Source: a virus. From it: a DNA stretch of 64,000 bases. The notes under the pieces are model-generated. The model had not been told where the DNA came from, made no database searches, and worked only from the letters and a program-made list of their open reading frames with translations. The position numbers and the translations under genes are program-made. Where the stretch lies: IMG/VR virus record IMGVR_UViG_3300007735_000804, positions 1 through 64,000 of that record; one strand, written 5' to 3'. Of this stretch, positions 56,089 to 64,000 are shown in pieces. Within the stretch, counting starts at the first letter, position 1. Every line of letters starts with the position of its first letter.

Positions 56089-56645
56089 TACTTATAATGC
56101 AAGTAGGCACTCATAATATACTTTGGACCACTGATTGGAGGTTCACCTTTGTGAGGGAACATCCAAAGTGGTGGGAATATCAATAGTGTTCCTTTTTTAG
56201 GTTGAACAGATAAGTCTTTAAAGATAGTTTCCCCACCAGATTCAACATCATTCAAATACCACATAAAAGATAAAAATCTCCTTGCCGATTCATGATCAAC
56301 AACATCAACATGTGTATCAAAACGATCTTCACCACCAGGATTATACTTCTTTATACGAAATTGTTCAAATGCATTTTCTTCTGGAAAAACTCTCCTGTCA
56401 GTAAATTCATAATACTGATCACGATATTCAAATATTTTTTTAATAATACAATTATGAACTTGATTAACTTCTGGTGCAAGTTCTCGATATTCTGTTAAAT
56501 TAAATTGAGTAAAATTAGGTTTTCCTTCATTGTCATGACGCTCGTGTTTATCTGAAACTTGCTCAAATAAAGAAATTAAAAAATCACAAATATCAGACTC
56601 TAAAGCGTTCTCGTAAACATGAATGAAGTCATTAAGTTCAACCAT
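56088..56645 (-). CDS. 2OG-Fe(II) oxygenase
   Basis: Protein of 185 residues starting MVELNDFIHVYENALESDIC, where the ATG overlaps the UvsX stop. Iron ligands HVD (FDTHVDVVDH), then the distal His in FPHKGEPPISG, with K/R for 2-oxoglutarate (SGPKYIMSAYLHY) and the WYLNDVESGGETIF block. Such enzymes are very common in cyanomyoviruses; the substrate (nucleic acid or protein) is unknown. Confidence 0.9.
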   Translation of the reverse strand: MVELNDFIHVYENALESDICDFLISLFEQVSDKHERHDNEGKPNFTQFNLTEYRELAPEVNQVHNCIIKKIFEYRDQYYEFTDRRVFPEENAFEQFRIKKYNPGGEDRFDTHVDVVDHESARRFLSFMWYLNDVESGGETIFKDLSVQPKKGTLLIFPPLWMFPHKGEPPISGPKYIMSAYLHYK

Positions 56646-57639
56646 AACTGAATTCTTCTTTGGCAATTGCATCAAGTTGTTGCATTACCTCTTCGGTAAA
56701 ATACTGATCTGGATTCTTTAGAATTTCTTTGGCGTAAATTTTCTTACCATCCATCTCATAACGGCCCGCAACATTTTTCCAGAGTCCGCCGAGTTCCCCG
56801 AGTTCCAGAAGACCATAATAGCGATCAAGACCGCGCTCATCATAAAATAGACGGATTTCAACGTCTTTATTCTCCTTACTCAAACGCGATTTAGCAGTCT
56901 TAGCCTTAATAATATTGCCGACCACTTCCGTTCCATCCTTTTCTTTCTTTTTGCTGAGATAGATGATCGTAGACGCTGCGTACTTGAGTCCAGAACCTCC
57001 TCCCATCTCTTTCGTTGGTACATAAGCTCCGATGACATCGTATGTATGATTTGTGACAATGAGCGGGACATTTGCTTGACCTAGTTTAAGTGTGAGCATT
57101 CGAAATGCACCTTTGACCAATTGCGATTTAGTCATATCACGAACTTGCTTATCATTTAGTGCATCAGTAATTTCTTTCTCGGTAGAAAGCATACCCAGAG
57201 AGTCTAACACAAACATACAAGGTTTGCGTTCTCCTTCAGGTTTTTTTAAGTATAGGTCTACTGCCTTGAGTGCTTTACTACGAAACTCTTCTATGGTGAC
57301 AACATTAACCACGACAAGACGAGATGTGTCGATGCCGCGTGATTCCAGGAGTGACTTTGTAATGGCAGCCTCAGTATCAAAGTAGAGACAATAACCATCG
57401 GGGTGAGTATCAAGAAAATTCTTAACCACAGCGAGAGAGAAGAAAGTTTTTCCAGTAGAAGACTCTCCAGCAATAGCAGTAATCTTATTCCCAGATACAC
57501 CACCAAATATGCTACCTGAAACCAGTGCATTAAAAATGTACGAACCCGTATCAACATACTTTTCAGTTTCATCAATATCAGAAGCAAGTTGTGTATACTC
57601 ACCACCAATTTCTTTTACAATATCTTTAAGAAAATCCAT
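56638..57639 (-). CDS. uvsX: RecA-like recombinase UvsX
   Basis: Protein of 333 residues. Walker A GESSTGKT at 58-65, Walker B LDSLGML near 150, DNA-binding loop with YVPTKEMGGGSGLKYAAS, and the end EEFSYG. Loads on single-stranded DNA for strand invasion and recombination-driven replication. It lies directly after gene 43 with single-base coupling. Confidence 0.95.
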   Translation of the reverse strand: MDFLKDIVKEIGGEYTQLASDIDETEKYVDTGSYIFNALVSGSIFGGVSGNKITAIAGESSTGKTFFSLAVVKNFLDTHPDGYCLYFDTEAAITKSLLESRGIDTSRLVVVNVVTIEEFRSKALKAVDLYLKKPEGERKPCMFVLDSLGMLSTEKEITDALNDKQVRDMTKSQLVKGAFRMLTLKLGQANVPLIVTNHTYDVIGAYVPTKEMGGGSGLKYAASTIIYLSKKKEKDGTEVVGNIIKAKTAKSRLSKENKDVEIRLFYDERGLDRYYGLLELGELGGLWKNVAGRYEMDGKKIYAKEILKNPDQYFTEEVMQQLDAIAKEEFSYG

Positions 57640-60140
57640 CAGGTAAAAAATAGTTCAAGGTTTACAGTTTTTTCCACATTCCATCCAATTGAATCGAGAA
57701 TAGATTTTAATGGTTCCACAAAACTCTTCTCAAATTGTAAGTCATAATCAATATATTTGTCAAGACCAAGTTCTTTTGGAAAATCTTGAATGAATGAAAT
57801 AATATTTTCTTGAATGATATTTGGTTTTTTCAAATACACAAATTTAATTTTTTCACCATTAGCAATTAACGAATATTTATTAGTCAATTTCTTCTCCTTT
57901 ATATAATGATTAAACAAAAGTGCTCCACGAATATGAATGGGAGTTTTGTGGGCATAAATTGTTGATGATGCTGCATATTTTCGAACATCAGAAGCCGTTC
58001 GTGGGAAAGCAATTTGTTCTGGAGGCAGAGATTTAAACTCTTCACGACATTTATCAATGAAATTAATTACATCTTCTTCAGTTCCACTCATCATCAACTT
58101 TAAACCATCTTTAATCATTTTGCGACAAGGTGCTGGAGTTGATGACTTGACTGCCTCAATGCCCATCATTTTCAGTTTGGGTTCTTCATAACGAACACCT
58201 TCACTGTCCCACACATTCAAAATGTAACGCTTCTTGGCAGTCCAGATTCCACGTTCGGCAATGTTCTCACGCTTCATCTGCATCTTTTGGTCATATGCGT
58301 TCACATAGTCAGCCAGTTCTTTGTAGCAACCTTCAATATACTTTTCAAGTTCCACTTGACAGACCTTATCAAGGAACGAAACAATGCCTTCAGTAGTTTT
58401 CTCTCTTCCCGCGAATACACATTCAACCAAAGGACCCATATTAAGGTAAATAGAATCAGTATCTGAAGCAATAACATAATCAACCTCACTAGTCTTTAAG
58501 AGTTTGTTGAGATAGGCATTCATCTTGTTCTCAATCCAACGGATTGAAACTTGACCAGACAAGGTGATTGCCTCAGCATTTGCTAGTTTGTAATAACGAA
58601 AATACTGATTGCCGATAGCACCATAAGCAGAGTTAAGTTGAATCTTCCTTGCCATTTGGATGTTGTTGCATCGAGCAATCTCTTTAATTAATTCCTTATT
58701 TTTTGTCTTTTCATATTCTTGCTTTGCAGCAAGCATCTTCTTTTTGTAAATGGTGCGGTCCTGATAGATCTTCTCCATCAGTTCAGGCAAGAACCCACGC
58801 ACATCCTTGCGGAACATTGCCCCATTAGCACAAACTGCTTTATCTTTATACAGTTCAAATGTAATGTCCTGGTTCAGGATCTTATCAACAGTTACAGTTG
58901 GGTGCTTCTCATCCAGAAGAGTTTCTGGAGAAATATTATATTGCATAATGAGGTGAGGATATAGCGAGTTGAGGTCAAAAGACACAACCCAATCATACTT
59001 CCCTGGAATCGGTTCCTTAACATAAGCACCTGCATACTTGGAATCCTTATCAGAACGCTCTTTGGGAGGAATAACAATGTTTCTCTTTTTCAGATAGTTG
59101 TAAATAATCGTATCCCACATCCGAACTTGAGAGAACACATCAGCATAATTTGCCTTTGCGTCATATGCCATTGTGATTGCAAGTTCAATCAATTTCATCT
59201 TGTCTTCCAAACGGTCAACAAGTTCTACGTCAATGATGTTGTATTCTACAAACTTCTGCCAACCTTTAGTGTAAAAGTCTTTAAAGGTATCAAATTCAGA
59301 GTGGTCTAATTTTTTTGAATCAAGTTCTACGCTTGCAATATAATCAAGACGATATGATTCTTGTGCTTTATATGTAAATTTCTTATATAGATTCAAATAA
59401 TCAAGTTGAGTAATGCCACCCACATCATAAGAAATATGTTTACGACCAGCAATATAAATCTCACTTTCAGTAACAAGACCCCAGGGAGAAAAACGCTTCA
59501 TCAGTTTTTCACCTAAAACGCGATCCAAACGCCGAACGATATATGGAATATCATACAATTCAATATTCCATCCAGTTAAAACTTCTGGAGTATTATCCTC
59601 GACCATCCACCAATTAATAAAGTCATTCAATAAATCTCTTTCATTATCAAATCCTCTATAAATCACATTTGATTGATTATTATCAAACTTACCCATACCC
59701 CAGGTGCGGATTTGTTTAGAACTATAATCCTGAATAGTAATTAACAAAATTTCTTCAGAAGCTGATTCTACGTCGGGAAATCCATTCTCAGAGGCAACTT
59801 CAATATCAAGAGTAGTAACTTTAATTTTACCAATATCAAACTTCATCTCATCATTGGGGTACGTTTCTGAAATGTATTGATAAATGTATGCGGTATTTCC
59901 ATAGATTTTAAAATTTTCTACGCCCTCATATTTCTTAATAAATTCACGACATTCCCGAATAGATCCAGGTTGAACTGACTCAACATACTCACCATTTAGA
60001 GTTTGATATTTAGTTTTTTTATTTGCAGGGACAAAAAGAGTCGGGTTAAACTTCTCACGAGTCATGAAGTGTTTTCCATCTTCATAACCACGAACCAAGA
60101 AGTGGTCCCCGACCATCTGGACATTTGTGTAAAATCTCAT
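57639..60140 (-). CDS. 43: DNA polymerase, family B (T4 gp43 type)
   Basis: Protein of 833 residues, normal for cyanophage gp43. Exonuclease site VTTLDIEVASE near 110. Polymerase motif A SFDLNSLYPHL, motif B KIQLNSAYGAIGNQY, motif C IASDTDSIYLNM; all catalytic Asp intact. The C-terminal LELFFT resembles a sliding-clamp-binding peptide. No intein or split is seen. Co-transcribed with the two small genes upstream. Confidence 0.97.
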   Translation of the reverse strand: MRFYTNVQMVGDHFLVRGYEDGKHFMTREKFNPTLFVPANKKTKYQTLNGEYVESVQPGSIRECREFIKKYEGVENFKIYGNTAYIYQYISETYPNDEMKFDIGKIKVTTLDIEVASENGFPDVESASEEILLITIQDYSSKQIRTWGMGKFDNNQSNVIYRGFDNERDLLNDFINWWMVEDNTPEVLTGWNIELYDIPYIVRRLDRVLGEKLMKRFSPWGLVTESEIYIAGRKHISYDVGGITQLDYLNLYKKFTYKAQESYRLDYIASVELDSKKLDHSEFDTFKDFYTKGWQKFVEYNIIDVELVDRLEDKMKLIELAITMAYDAKANYADVFSQVRMWDTIIYNYLKKRNIVIPPKERSDKDSKYAGAYVKEPIPGKYDWVVSFDLNSLYPHLIMQYNISPETLLDEKHPTVTVDKILNQDITFELYKDKAVCANGAMFRKDVRGFLPELMEKIYQDRTIYKKKMLAAKQEYEKTKNKELIKEIARCNNIQMARKIQLNSAYGAIGNQYFRYYKLANAEAITLSGQVSIRWIENKMNAYLNKLLKTSEVDYVIASDTDSIYLNMGPLVECVFAGREKTTEGIVSFLDKVCQVELEKYIEGCYKELADYVNAYDQKMQMKRENIAERGIWTAKKRYILNVWDSEGVRYEEPKLKMMGIEAVKSSTPAPCRKMIKDGLKLMMSGTEEDVINFIDKCREEFKSLPPEQIAFPRTASDVRKYAASSTIYAHKTPIHIRGALLFNHYIKEKKLTNKYSLIANGEKIKFVYLKKPNIIQENIISFIQDFPKELGLDKYIDYDLQFEKSFVEPLKSILDSIGWNVEKTVNLELFFT

Positions 60141-60394
60141 TATGCAGTTAATTCAAGATACTTTTCAACAATTTCTTTTTTTGGATCTACAATCGTAAGA
60201 ATACTGTCAGAGTGAATCATCATCTCTGTCTGGTCAGTTACATCTGGCCAAGGAGTTAAATTACCTTCAGCATCAATACGGTGTGGATTAATTAATTTGC
60301 AATCAGGTTCTCCAAGTTCAGAACCAACTTCAATAATTTCTGTGACAATTACGTTATCAACTTTCAGTAAAAGACACTTGACTGTTTTGTCCAT
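60140..60394 (-). CDS. Small protein next to gene 43, paralogue of the gene at 60357
   Basis: Protein of 84 residues: MDKTVKCLLLKVDNVIVTEI, CKLINPHRIDAEGNLTPWPD and SDSILTIVDPKKEIVEKYLE. The order KxxLLK, NPH, LTPW/LSPW, ITIVxP and xIxxxY is shared with the next gene upstream, indicating a diverged tandem duplication. Fold resembles a small beta-barrel. Function unknown. Confidence 0.75.
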   Translation of the reverse strand: MDKTVKCLLLKVDNVIVTEIIEVGSELGEPDCKLINPHRIDAEGNLTPWPDVTDQTEMMIHSDSILTIVDPKKEIVEKYLELTA

Positions 60395-60689
60395 TTACTT
60401 TCTCCTCATACATTTTTTTAATAGTTTGAATTGGTTCCACAATCGTAATGATCCAATCAGGTGGAACTGGAATCTGGGTGTCGCTAGTAAGAACAATCCA
60501 TGGAGATAAAGACACTTCTAAATCTCCATGAGGACTTTCATTTTCTTCCACGAGCAAAATTGTTTTACGAGTTTCTACTTTATGTGGATTTGTAAATAGA
60601 TATCCACATACTTTATCATCAGAAATCAGTTCTTTGGCATCAGAAATGATTGTTTCACCAGATTTCAATAATGCTAACTTAATTGACAT
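60357..60689 (-). CDS. Small protein next to gene 43, 110 residues
   Basis: Starts MSIKLALLKSGETIISDAKE at ATG 60689; the longer frame runs into its promoter. It continues with YLFTNPHKVETRKTILLVEE, VSLSPWIVLTSDTQIPVPPD and WIITIVEPIQTIKKMYEEKV. Paralogous to the 84-residue gene and overlapping it by 38 bp. A beta-barrel (Sm/OB-like) fold is a guess. Confidence 0.75.
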   Translation of the reverse strand: MSIKLALLKSGETIISDAKELISDDKVCGYLFTNPHKVETRKTILLVEENESPHGDLEVSLSPWIVLTSDTQIPVPPDWIITIVEPIQTIKKMYEEKVNGQNSQVSFTES

Positions 60690-60711
60690 TTTTTCTAATA
60701 TTCCTCCATAT

Positions 60712-60763
60712 ATTATACCAAGAAAAATGGGAGGCGTCAACTGGATTTTGCCAGTTGCCTCCC
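60712..60763 (-). promoter_or_regulatory. Terminator with embedded early promoter for the gene 43 operon
   Basis: Long bulged stem (GGGAGG and CAACTGG arms, T5 tail). TTGACG (60735-60740) in the 3' arm and TATAAT (60712-60717) are 17 nt apart. Confidence 0.85.
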
Positions 60764-60786
60764 GCGCCGACGATATTCGAAACTAT

Positions 60787-60948
60787 TTATTCCTCTTCAC
60801 AACCCTTTCCACCACCACCTGGATTAAATGGAACTGCTTTTCCAGCAGGAACATTTTGAACTTTTCCGTGCATATAAACCTTATGTGGCTTTGCCATAGG
60901 ATATTTGATGGTTTTTATTTCACTTAAAAACTGCTGGAAGGTCTTCAT
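60787..60948 (-). CDS. Small protein with capsid-targeting-like N-terminus, 53 residues
   Basis: Reads MKTFQQFLSEIKTIKYPMAK and ends PFNPGGGGKGCEEE. The first 10 residues match the T4 capsid-targeting pattern (MKTYQEFIAEA) and the start of the packaged-nucleotidyltransferase candidate (MKSFFQFIAEA). CTAAATAAA lies just upstream, a late-like promoter. It may be a small internal head protein or a prohead-protease target. Confidence 0.65.
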   Translation of the reverse strand: MKTFQQFLSEIKTIKYPMAKPHKVYMHGKVQNVPAGKAVPFNPGGGGKGCEEE

Positions 60949-60965
60949 TTAAGTTTTTCTTTTAT

Positions 60966-61400
60966 TTAGAGATAGTCCTTCCTTTGATGGTGATCGGGAA
61001 CAATCTTTCCAAGTTTCACAGTTAGCAGTCCATCCTCAAATACCACTTCCCGTACTTCCGTGTCGTCGGATAATGTCCACGCTCTCTTGAAAGATCGTTG
61101 AGCCAGTCCCTTATGGACGTAGTTGGTATCAGATTCTCTGTCTTCCTTCTGCCCTTCGACAAAAAGTTTTCCATACTCTGTGTATACATAAACTTCTCCT
61201 TTCTTAAATCCAGCAAGTGCAAGTTCTAAACGTGATTCTACGTTACTGATTTGAACAAGATTGTAAGGGGGATAATTAGAAGTAGTTTCGTGGAGATTGA
61301 ATAAACGATCAAAATATTCGTCCATTCCAATGCTGTGACGAGTAATCCTATCCATCAAGGCAGGAAGATCCGCAGCAGTATACCTTGTGAGGTTAGTCAT
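60966..61400 (-). CDS. hsp20: Small heat-shock protein (Hsp20)
   Basis: Protein of 144 residues. Alpha-crystallin domain from about 45: NLVQISNVESRLELALAGFK, VYTEYGKLFVEGQKE, HKGLAQRSFKRAWTLSDD and VVFEDGLLTVKLGK. Cyanophage Hsp20s resemble IbpA and are linked with capsid assembly or host-proteome protection. A strong Shine-Dalgarno (AAAGGAGC) and a TATAAT-like element precede the gene. Confidence 0.95.
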   Translation of the reverse strand: MTNLTRYTAADLPALMDRITRHSIGMDEYFDRLFNLHETTSNYPPYNLVQISNVESRLELALAGFKKGEVYVYTEYGKLFVEGQKEDRESDTNYVHKGLAQRSFKRAWTLSDDTEVREVVFEDGLLTVKLGKIVPDHHQRKDYL

Positions 61401-61477
61401 TATAGTAGCTCCTTTAAAAGCGAGTTTGTGTTTTGTGGACCCAGAAGGCGTCCTTACTATTATATAGTTAAAAACAA

Positions 61478-61506
61478 TAAAAAAGGGAGTGTTGAACTCC
61501 CCACTT
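61478..61506 (-). terminator. Intrinsic terminator after regA
   Basis: Stem GGGAGT/ACTCCC with 5-nt loop then T6, directly after the regA stop. A TATAAT lies 26 nt further on, before hsp20, without a well-placed -35. Confidence 0.85.
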
Positions 61507-61508
61507 TT

Positions 61509-61949
61509 TTATTCGGCATCCTCTACCTTTTTCTTCTTCGCACCAATATTATACTTGGTTTCCAGAATCCAATCACCCTTGTCCTTATAAGCAAGAACTT
61601 TAATTTGGTTCAGGGGAGCGATATCTTGGATTTTATTCAGGTCTATAATCTCAATTAAACCCCAATCGGCAAGAAGTTGGGCGATACGATTGCGACGTTG
61701 TACATCATTCACAGTTAGATTTGCGTGTTTGCCGTCCAGAGCAAACAGTTCCTTAAAGTGAACGAGGTAATATCTACCTTGTTTGTGTAGAATATGGCAA
61801 GACTGATAGATTTTCTTTTCCTTTCTTGAAGCAACTCCGATACGGGTCAAAGTCTCACGAACCTTCAAAAAGTCATCGGGTTCGTTAAGAATCACTTCCA
61901 CCATTTGGTCGGGCGTCCACTTCACTTCAGGTTCTTGAACGACACTCAT
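61509..61949 (-). CDS. regA: RegA translational repressor
   Basis: Protein of 146 residues that lines up with T4 RegA: DDFLKVRETLTRIGVAS, YQSCHILHKQGRYYLVHFKE, RNRIAQLLADWGLIEI. It has a 14-residue N-terminal and a short basic C-terminal extension. Binds early mRNAs near start codons to shut off translation. T4 order 43-(x)-regA-62 is preserved apart from hsp20 and small genes. Confidence 0.95.
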   Translation of the reverse strand: MSVVQEPEVKWTPDQMVEVILNEPDDFLKVRETLTRIGVASRKEKKIYQSCHILHKQGRYYLVHFKELFALDGKHANLTVNDVQRRNRIAQLLADWGLIEIIDLNKIQDIAPLNQIKVLAYKDKGDWILETKYNIGAKKKKVEDAE

Positions 61950-62326
61950 TTTGTTCCTCCAGTTTCAAATTTCGATTTAATAAAAGTAAGTTGTTCTTTA
62001 GTAAGAATCCTCAAAGCTTGTTTTGCCTTCTCATTACTATAACCATAATAACGCTTAACATAATCAAGGTCTTTGATTTTATCTTGTCGGAGCCAGGGAG
62101 AAAATCTCTTCTTTTTCCTCAGACTATTTATAAAAAAGTCATACTGGAGTTTTTTTGGAAGAAAATGATATTGATTCATTTCATTCGCAAACAAAACGCA
62201 ATCAAGATGACCTGATAGACAACGATTGATAATATAAGGAGCATATTCCTTCTCAAGTGAAGGGTCTTCATCAATCAAATGTTTCTTCGTTTGATTGATC
62301 GAATTTAACCAGTCCTTCAATTCCAT
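61946..62326 (-). CDS. 62: Clamp-loader small subunit, T4 gp62 type
   Basis: Protein of 126 residues starting MELKDWLNSINQTKKHLIDE at ATG 62326. Conserved gp62 blocks: YAPYIINRCLSGHLDCVLFA, NQYHFLPKKLQYDFFINSLR, KKKRFSPWLRQD. Works with gp44 to load the sliding clamp. Overlaps the methylase gene by 56 bp and regA by 4 bp. Confidence 0.92.
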   Translation of the reverse strand: MELKDWLNSINQTKKHLIDEDPSLEKEYAPYIINRCLSGHLDCVLFANEMNQYHFLPKKLQYDFFINSLRKKKRFSPWLRQDKIKDLDYVKRYYGYSNEKAKQALRILTKEQLTFIKSKFETGGTK

Positions 62327-63143
62327 AATTAAATAACAGTAGTTCTTTACGTTGTTTTTGCTCTCGCATATATTCACCAACCGAACGCATCGTATAAGTC
62401 AAATCAAACTCTGCGGCATTCCAGTTTTTGAACCTATCCTTTACAAGTTGATCAGAATTATAACTTACCAACTGGTCCATATCATTAGAATCGCAGTCAG
62501 AAGCAAACTTATCGTGATCAAATCCTTTGTGCATTGATCCCTTACGCCCATAGAGATTATCCTTAATGTCATAAGGAGGATCGAGATACATAAAAGCACC
62601 TTTATTTCCATCCATCAGATAATCGTAGGAATAATTAGTTATACGCCAATGTGCAATTAATTCAGAATACGCAGGCAGTTTTTGGATCCCTCGCAAACTG
62701 AAGTTGGCATTGGAGGCTTGTTCAGAAAATGAGGAGCTCTCTGTGAGACCACTGAAAGAACACTTATTGACAACATAAAAAGCCACAGCACGATCAAAAT
62801 TTGACACGGTTTTGTCATTGATCCGTTCCTTCGATTGGAGAAAGAGTTCTTTCGCTTTGTCTGGGGTAATATTTGCCTGCTTTAAATCAACTAGTTCGCT
62901 TTTCAAATCATACCCAAACATCTGAAGTTGTTGCCAAAAGTTTACAAGAGGTTCATACAAATCATTTACCCAAATATCTAGGCTGGGATATTTTTTGGTG
63001 ATATGAATCGCAACACTTCCTCCCCCAAGAAATGGTTCACGGAACTCATCATAATTGCGAAGATCTGGAAAATAAGGATCCATCTTGACGCAAGCACGGG
63101 ACTTACCGCCAGGGTAACGTAATGGGGTTTTAAGAGACTTCAT
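62271..63143 (-). CDS. dam: Dam-type DNA N6-adenine methyltransferase
   Basis: Protein of 290 residues. Motifs: KTPLRYPGGKSRACVKMDPY, FREPFLGGGSVAIHI (SAM motif I), and MYLDPPYDIK (motif IV, DPPY). Alpha-type target recognition between them. Probably GATC methylation, but the site is unproven. It sits between clamp-loader genes 62 and 44, which are adjacent in T4, overlapping 62 by 56 bp and the 69-residue gene by 14 bp. Confidence 0.92.
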   Translation of the reverse strand: MKSLKTPLRYPGGKSRACVKMDPYFPDLRNYDEFREPFLGGGSVAIHITKKYPSLDIWVNDLYEPLVNFWQQLQMFGYDLKSELVDLKQANITPDKAKELFLQSKERINDKTVSNFDRAVAFYVVNKCSFSGLTESSSFSEQASNANFSLRGIQKLPAYSELIAHWRITNYSYDYLMDGNKGAFMYLDPPYDIKDNLYGRKGSMHKGFDHDKFASDCDSNDMDQLVSYNSDQLVKDRFKNWNAAEFDLTYTMRSVGEYMREQKQRKELLLFNYGIEGLVKFDQSNEETFD

Positions 63144-63339
63144 AATCTGCTGGATGATACTTCAAATATTCTCTAAAGGTGAGTTTCATTTCTTTCTGCG
63201 TCATACCACAATGCTTTGCGGCAGCAGGTATAGTCATTTTTGCACGGAAAAGTGCTTCGTTTGCTTCTTTTACATTTTCAGGAGTTGTCTTCACGGGAAC
63301 TTCGTAAAGAGATGCCTTATCAATTTTGAGCAGACTCAT
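63130..63339 (-). CDS. Small conserved protein next to gene 44, 69 residues
   Basis: Sequence MSLLKIDKASLYEVPVKTTP, AMTIPAAAKHCGMTQKEMKL-type helix-turn-helix near 40-60 and EYLKYHPADYEVS. The AAAKHCGMTQKEMK stretch looks like a winged or Myb-like HTH. May bind DNA or assist the clamp loader. Four-bp overlap with gene 44. Confidence 0.7.
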   Translation of the reverse strand: MSLLKIDKASLYEVPVKTTPENVKEANEALFRAKMTIPAAAKHCGMTQKEMKLTFREYLKYHPADYEVS

Positions 63340-64000
63340 TTAAACTCACACTCCACCATAATCTCAGTCAGACAGGCAAGCATATTTATTTCTTGATCTG
63401 CTACGAACGCACTCTGATACTGATACTTAGCAAGAACAAGCACAGCAGCAGGAATACTATTGTTTTCAAGGGTGCTATAAAGAGCATCGTAAATACGGCG
63501 CAACAATAAAGTAATATCATTGTCCATATTAGCCACCACCCACTTCCGAACTTCAGGGAAGTTCTTTTCTTTAAGGTTTTGAAGAAGATCATTTACAGCA
63601 ACATCGGAGAAAGTAGCAAGAATTCCAGAATCAATTTGCCCACTTACGGAGTATCGTTGGCACTCATTGAGAACTCGCCTGAAATCGGGAAAATGTTTTG
63701 ATACCAATTCAATAAGAACTTTTTGATCATATGCAATTTTTTCATTATCTAGGATAGTTTGCAACCGTTTAAAAAAAGAACTTGCTAGTTGTGCCTTTTC
63801 TTTACCCTTTAAACTAAAATCAACAACTGCACAACGAGAATGTAATGGTTCAATTATTTTATTTTTATAATTACACGTAAAAATAAACCTACAATTGTTA
63901 TAAAACGTTTCAATATTTGCTCTTAGCAAAAGTTGAACATCATTACCTGTGTTGTCTGCCTCATCTATGATAATGATTTTATGTTTAGAGTCTGCGGTTA
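63336..64000 (-). CDS. 44: Clamp-loader large subunit, T4 gp44 type, partial (5' end off window)
   Basis: The visible 221 residues lack the N-terminal part. Walker B KIIIIDEADN is at the start of the visible region, then LLLRANIETFYNNCRFIFTC (sensor 1 region), EPLHSRCAVVDF (SRC arginine-finger motif) and FPDFRRVLNECQRY (sensor 2). The C-terminal clamp-loader collar follows. The gene continues past base 64000; the ATG at 63929 is internal. Confidence 0.95.
   Translation of the reverse strand, partial: TADSKHKIIIIDEADNTGNDVQLLLRANIETFYNNCRFIFTCNYKNKIIEPLHSRCAVVDFSLKGKEKAQLASSFFKRLQTILDNEKIAYDQKVLIELVSKHFPDFRRVLNECQRYSVSGQIDSGILATFSDVAVNDLLQNLKEKNFPEVRKWVVANMDNDITLLLRRIYDALYSTLENNSIPAAVLVLAKYQYQSAFVADQEINMLACLTEIMVECEFK

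Overview
This window is part of the genome of a T4-like cyanophage (a myovirus of marine Synechococcus or Prochlorococcus). It carries T4 core genes: DNA polymerase 43, regA, clamp-loader genes 62 and 44, helicase 41, primase 61, uvsX and nrdA/nrdB. It also carries cyanophage hallmark genes: psbA, two hli genes, mazG, hsp20 and a 2OG-Fe(II) oxygenase. Almost everything is transcribed from the minus strand. The one exception is a four-gene plus-strand block at 36.2-38.2 kb. Read 5'->3' on the minus strand, genes run from the right edge of the window to the left.

Layout. 0-5.5 kb: three virion or tail-fibre genes, the first ending inside a 27-bp tandem repeat. 5.6-8.1 kb: small genes, an HNH nuclease, a phosphoesterase and an endonuclease VII-like gene. 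8.1-10.8 kb: a photosynthesis block. psbA is split by a 207-nt group I intron after codon 334, and two hli genes flank tiny membrane proteins. 10.8-29.6 kb: a 22-gene glycan cassette (nucleotide-sugar synthesis, sugar modification, methylation and glycosyltransferases, including a GT6 and a plant-type GDP-mannose 3,5-epimerase). 29.6-35.3 kb: very small, mostly overlapping genes, tRNAs, a Dps-like ferritin and a signal-peptide beta-barrel candidate. 35.4-42.9 kb: lysis and envelope genes, including two hydrolases that share an N-terminal domain, a holin candidate, the plus-strand secreted cassette, an SNase and a GIY-YIG protein. 43-47.4 kb: nrdB, nrdA and primase. 47.4-54.1 kb: virion and internal-head candidates, tRNA-Leu and tRNA-Ala, and an HExxH peptidase. 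54.1-64 kb: replication genes, cut off inside gene 44.

Regulation is unusually legible. At least a dozen sites match TTGAC(A/T/G)-N17-TATAAT-like sigma70 promoters, and T4-type late promoters (TATAAATA or one-base variants) precede structural, lysis and nuclease genes. Two compact designs recur. In one, the -35 element lies in the stem-loop of an intrinsic terminator. In the other, a terminator U-tract runs straight into a late promoter. psbA has overlapping early and late promoters. A GIY-YIG gene has its start codon in a perfect hairpin that late transcripts would lack. Many genes too short for ordinary ORF calling (26-60 codons) fill the gaps and are listed.

All calls come from reading the sequence; no database search was run. 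Family names rest on recognised motifs.
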